A stretch of DNA of 9,890 nucleotides from positions 1 through 9,890 of the forward strand of contig DHJO01000144.1 in NCBI GenBank assembly GCA_002404375.1, given 5' to 3'. Of this stretch, positions 7,270 to 9,890 are shown piece after piece. Source of the DNA: Gemmatimonadales bacterium UBA4718. GTDB taxonomy: Bacteria; Gemmatimonadota; Gemmatimonadetes; Gemmatimonadales; Gemmatimonadaceae. The notes under the pieces are model-generated. The model was not told where the DNA came from, did no database searches, and saw only the letters and a program-made list of their open reading frames with translations. A program made the position numbers and the translations under genes. The stretch's first letter is position 1, and each line of letters begins with the position of its first letter.

Positions 7270-8132
7270 TGCGCCTTGGCGTCATCGGCCATCAGGGTTA
7301 CGACGAGCTGCCGGAAATTCTCCGGACGCTTTTTCGCCTTGCGCCGACGCTCGGGATAGAGGCGTTCCTCGAGCAGGGGCTCCACGACGTGGCCGGAACT
7401 GGCGCGCGTCTGGAGGAGCCATCACAGCTTGACGGGCTTGTAACGCTCGGCGGCGACGGGACGCTGTTGCGTGGCGCCCGCCTTCTGGACGGTCGTGACA
7501 TCCCGATTCTGGGAGTGAACCTGGGCCGCCTCGGCTTTCTCACGAGCTGTCAGAGCGAAGATTTCGAGGCTGCTCTGCGGAACCTGGCGAGCGGCGATTA
7601 TGTGGCGCAGCCGCGCATGGCTCTCAGCGCGAGAGTCATCGATCAATCCGGCCAGGCCCGCAAGCAATGGAGGGCCCTCAATGATTTCGTTCTGCACAAA
7701 GGAGGGTTTGCGCGTGTGGTACGCCTCAATGTGTCGGTCGACGACGAAAGCATCGGGACTTACGCCGCCGACGGCATTGTGATCTCGACTCCCACCGGCT
7801 CTACGGCGTACAGCCTTTCGGCAGGAGGCCCGGTTGTGGTGCCGACGCTCGAATCCATCGTCCTCACTCCGATATCGCCGCATACGCTGGCCATCAGGTC
7901 TCTCGTCATCCCCGCCGACGCCGAAGTGTGTGTAGAAGCGAATGAAAGTCCGACCGAGCTTCTCGTCACCGTCGACGGACAGGTCGGCACCAGCTTTGTG
8001 AAAGGCGAGAAGCTCAAGATCAGAAAGGCGGACAGTCCAGTGCGCATCGTTCGCTTTCCTGGAGCAACTTTTTTTGAGCGCATGAGAGTCAAACTCGGTT
8101 GGGGAGGCTTGCCCGACCTGGATCAGGTCTGA
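7269..8132 (+). CDS. nadK: NAD kinase (ATP or polyphosphate)
   Basis: Phosphorylates NAD to NADP, the only de novo source of NADP(H) in most bacteria; a cytosolic oligomer. The 287 residues show the full family pattern. GGDGT (61-65) is the nucleotide-binding and catalytic Asp loop, followed by LGVNLGRLGFLT; NDFVLHK starts at Asn138. GTYAADGIVISTPTGSTAY (Asp168; TPTGSTAY 174-181) leads into SLSAGGPVV, and TVDGQ (234-238) lies in the beta-rich C-terminal domain. The length matches typical NadK (about 290). The ATG shares its A with the dxs stop (TGATG), and the gene's own stop shares an A with the recN start, so translation is probably coupled on both sides. In this operon it would supply the NADPH used by DXP reductoisomerase downstream of dxs. 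That functional link is inference. Confidence 0.97.
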   Translation: MRLGVIGHQGYDELPEILRTLFRLAPTLGIEAFLEQGLHDVAGTGARLEEPSQLDGLVTLGGDGTLLRGARLLDGRDIPILGVNLGRLGFLTSCQSEDFEAALRNLASGDYVAQPRMALSARVIDQSGQARKQWRALNDFVLHKGGFARVVRLNVSVDDESIGTYAADGIVISTPTGSTAYSLSAGGPVVVPTLESIVLTPISPHTLAIRSLVIPADAEVCVEANESPTELLVTVDGQVGTSFVKGEKLKIRKADSPVRIVRFPGATFFERMRVKLGWGGLPDLDQV

Positions 8133-9805
8133 TGCTGACAGAGCTGCGAATCCGGAATTTTGCGATCATCGAATCGGTGACGCTTCCGCTCGGCGAAGGC
8201 TTCAACGTGCTTTCGGGGGAGACGGGCGCGGGGAAATCGATCATCGTGGGCGCGCTGGGACTGTTGCTGGGCGAGCGCGCGAGCGCGGATCTCATTCGCT
8301 CCGGCGCGGAGAAGGCCACGGTCGAAGGCGTATTCGACGTAACGAACGTCAATGGAATCGTGAAGCTGGCCGACGAGCATGGCATCGAAGTCGAAGACGA
8401 CACGCTCGTTCTCAAGCGCGAGATTGCATCCAACGGCAGGGGGCGAGCGTGGATCAATGGCGCGCCAGTGACGGCGACTGTTTTGGCGGAGATCGGCCGC
8501 CAGCTCGTGAATCTTCATGGTCAGCACGACGCGCAGAGTCTGCTCGACGCGGACTCCCAGCGCGAGATACTCGACGCCTTCGGAGGCGCGGAAGCGCAGG
8601 CTGCGCTTGTGCGGAACAACTGGAACGAGCTCACCAGCGTGCGCCGCGAGATTTCGGCGCTCTCCATTCGGCGAGCTGAAGCCGAGAAGCGCGCCGATTA
8701 CCTGAGGCATGTAGCGAAGGAGATTGAAGAAGCGCGCGTTTCCCCCGGGGAAGATGCGAAGCTGAAAGACGAGGCCCGGGTGCTGGAGAACGCCGACGAA
8801 CTGCGCACCCTGGCGAGCAGCCTCAACGATTTGCTCTCCGGTGACGAAGGAAGCGTGTTCGCCCAGCTCGGCGCCGCGCAGCGCCCGCTCACCGCAATCG
8901 AGCGGATCGATCCGTCCGCGGCGCGGATGCAGGAGCTGTTCGATGCCGGCTTTTATGCGCTGCAGGAGCTGGCACGCAGCGTGGAAGATTACGCGGGCTC
9001 GGTAGACCTCGACCCGGAGCGACTCGAAGAAGTGCGCGGACGCCGCGACAAATTGTTCGGGCTGCTCAAGAAATACGGTCCCGCTCTGGAGAACGTGATC
9101 GAAGCGGGACGGGCGGCGCGGTCGGAGCTCGATCTCATCGACACCGCGCAATTCGATCTCGCCAATCTCACGGCTCGTGAGACGGAAACCCGGCGACGCC
9201 TTCTTGGCGAGGCGGAAAGACTCTCGGAGATGCGGGCGACGGCCGCGAAGAAAATTGCCAAGTCGGTGGACGTGCTGCTGCCGCAGCTTGGGATGCCCGA
9301 CGGCCGCTTCTCCGTGGCGCTCGTCCCGCGTGACGAGCCGACCGCGAACGGCGCAGAGGATGTGGAGTTTCGAGTGGCGCTGAATGTGGGTCACGAGGAG
9401 CGCCCGCTCGCGCGAGTCGCATCGGGCGGGGAGCTATCGCGGGTGATGCTCGCCCTCAAGACCATCCTCGCGCGTGTGGACCGCGTCCCGACGCTGATCT
9501 TCGACGAAGTCGACGCAGGAATCGGCGGCCGGGTTGGATTGCAGGTGGGCGACACCCTTCGTCGCGTGGCAACGGAGCACCAGGTCTTCGCCATCTCTCA
9601 CTTGCCGCAGATTGCCGCTCGCGCGCACCACCACATTGTGGTTGCGAAGGGGGCTAAAGGAGGCGTGACGACGGCGGACATCTCGGTGCTCGAAGGAAGC
9701 AACCGAGTGAACGAGATCGCGCGAATGCTGGGCGGTGATCCCGAGAGCAAAGTCAGTCGCGCCCACGCGAAGGAGCTGCTGGAGAGCGCGACGGCGCCGG
9801 CTTGA
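8132..9805 (+). CDS. recN: DNA repair protein RecN (SMC-like ATPase)
   Basis: SMC-family ATPase that acts early in double-strand-break repair, holding broken ends and sister DNA together for RecA. The 557 residues match the usual RecN length. The N-terminal head has LTELRIRNFAIIESV and Walker A GETGAGKS (29-36), and the Q-loop region has LHGQHDAQSLLD (Gln131 onward). A helical, charged coiled-coil section covers about 150-375. The C-terminal head has the ABC signature ASGGELSRVMLALK (430-443), Walker B LIFDEVDAGIGG (Asp458, Glu459) and the switch His490 in ISHLPQIAARAHHH. ATG 8132 overlaps the nadK stop and starts directly at the conserved N-terminus; the in-frame start at 8099 lies inside nadK and adds unconserved residues. 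It is the last recognised gene of the operon. No SOS-box-like sequence was seen just upstream, so expression probably depends on the operon promoter. Confidence 0.97.
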   Translation: MLTELRIRNFAIIESVTLPLGEGFNVLSGETGAGKSIIVGALGLLLGERASADLIRSGAEKATVEGVFDVTNVNGIVKLADEHGIEVEDDTLVLKREIASNGRGRAWINGAPVTATVLAEIGRQLVNLHGQHDAQSLLDADSQREILDAFGGAEAQAALVRNNWNELTSVRREISALSIRRAEAEKRADYLRHVAKEIEEARVSPGEDAKLKDEARVLENADELRTLASSLNDLLSGDEGSVFAQLGAAQRPLTAIERIDPSAARMQELFDAGFYALQELARSVEDYAGSVDLDPERLEEVRGRRDKLFGLLKKYGPALENVIEAGRAARSELDLIDTAQFDLANLTARETETRRRLLGEAERLSEMRATAAKKIAKSVDVLLPQLGMPDGRFSVALVPRDEPTANGAEDVEFRVALNVGHEERPLARVASGGELSRVMLALKTILARVDRVPTLIFDEVDAGIGGRVGLQVGDTLRRVATEHQVFAISHLPQIAARAHHHIVVAKGAKGGVTTADISVLEGSNRVNEIARMLGGDPESKVSRAHAKELLESATAPA

Positions 9806-9890
9806 GTGGCACCTTCGCTAGTACGTTCAGGAACTACTACTGACGGCACTCGTCACCACAACAGAACGGCACTCATAACTGCACTCATAA
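9806..9890. other. Non-coding tail after recN with no recognised gene or terminator
   Basis: The 85 bases after the recN stop show no gene and no hairpin followed by a T run. The recN frame stays open to the window edge (28 codons beginning GTG), but the translation resembles nothing I know and ends in repeat sequence. Base composition shifts to ACT/CAT-rich compared with the neighbouring genes. Confidence 0.5.
9866..9890. repeat. 12-base tandem repeat, cut by the window edge
   Basis: ACGGCACTCATA (9866-9877) is followed directly by ACTGCACTCATA (9878-9889) and the first A of a possible third unit. The two units differ at one position (G/T). A diverged copy, ACGGCACTCGT, occurs at 9843-9853. 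The array continues towards or past the right edge, so its total length is unknown. Confidence 0.6.

Noticed and set aside
7208..8289. 15-base repeat AGCGCGCGAGCGCGG in dxs (7208) and recN (8275)
   Set aside because: Both copies encode Arg-Ala-Ser-Ala with preferred GC-rich codons. This is codon bias, not a repeat element.
8123..9394. 423-codon minus-strand open frame
   Set aside because: It mirrors recN, which is intact with Walker A, signature and Walker B; no independent evidence of coding.
9814..9842. Possible terminator after recN (TAGT...TTC...GAA...ACTA)
   Set aside because: The stem is broken by an internal loop, the terminal loop would be only 2 bases, and no T run follows.
9806..9890. 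Small gene starting GTG at 9806 directly after recN
   Set aside because: The 28 open codons have no Shine-Dalgarno and no recognisable product, and the last third is repeat sequence. It looks like read-through of the recN frame.

Overview
The window is GC-rich (roughly 60% by eye) and densely packed. It holds seven complete protein genes, one gene cut by the left edge, and three short intergenic stretches (84, 45 and 85 bases). No rRNA, tRNA, CRISPR array, insertion sequence or phage gene was seen. The tight isoprenoid/NAD/repair gene string, the near absence of Shine-Dalgarno sequences and the lipoprotein quinoprotein suggest a soil-type Gram-negative bacterium. My best guess is a Gemmatimonadota member or relative, but this is inference and no marker gene is present to prove it.

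Left block (1-2086, minus strand): a methionine-cycle operon. A fusion of an ArsR-type winged helix with a SAM-dependent methyltransferase fold is followed 24 bases later by ahcY (S-adenosylhomocysteine hydrolase), whose C-terminal part lies outside the window. The pairing suggests that the fusion protein senses SAM/SAH, as reported for SahR-type regulators in Proteobacteria.

Middle (2087-4174): a divergent control region of 84 bases, then a plus-strand gene for a PQQ-dependent dehydrogenase of the glucose/quinate dehydrogenase class. It carries a lipoprotein signal in place of the membrane-spanning domain of E. coli Gcd.

Right block (4191-9805, plus strand): xseB, ispA, dxs, nadK and recN. 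Gaps are 4 and 13 bases, followed by two TGATG stop/start overlaps, so this is almost certainly one operon. dxs makes DXP, the entry compound of the MEP pathway. ispA condenses the resulting C5 units to farnesyl diphosphate. nadK supplies NADP(H), which the MEP pathway consumes. xseB and recN are DNA-repair genes carried in the same unit. Ahead of xseB sits a compact leader: a 14-base perfect palindrome covering the start of a ten-codon mini-ORF, which has the only strong Shine-Dalgarno in the window and whose stop overlaps the xseB start.

The right end (9806-9890) holds no recognisable gene and runs into a 12-base tandem repeat that is cut by the window edge.

Most of the window is ordinary core metabolism. 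The points most worth a second look are the ArsR-methyltransferase/ahcY pair, the leader before xseB, the lost AGD aspartate in IspA, the Gcd-like lipoprotein with an Asp where Gcd has His, and the terminal repeat.
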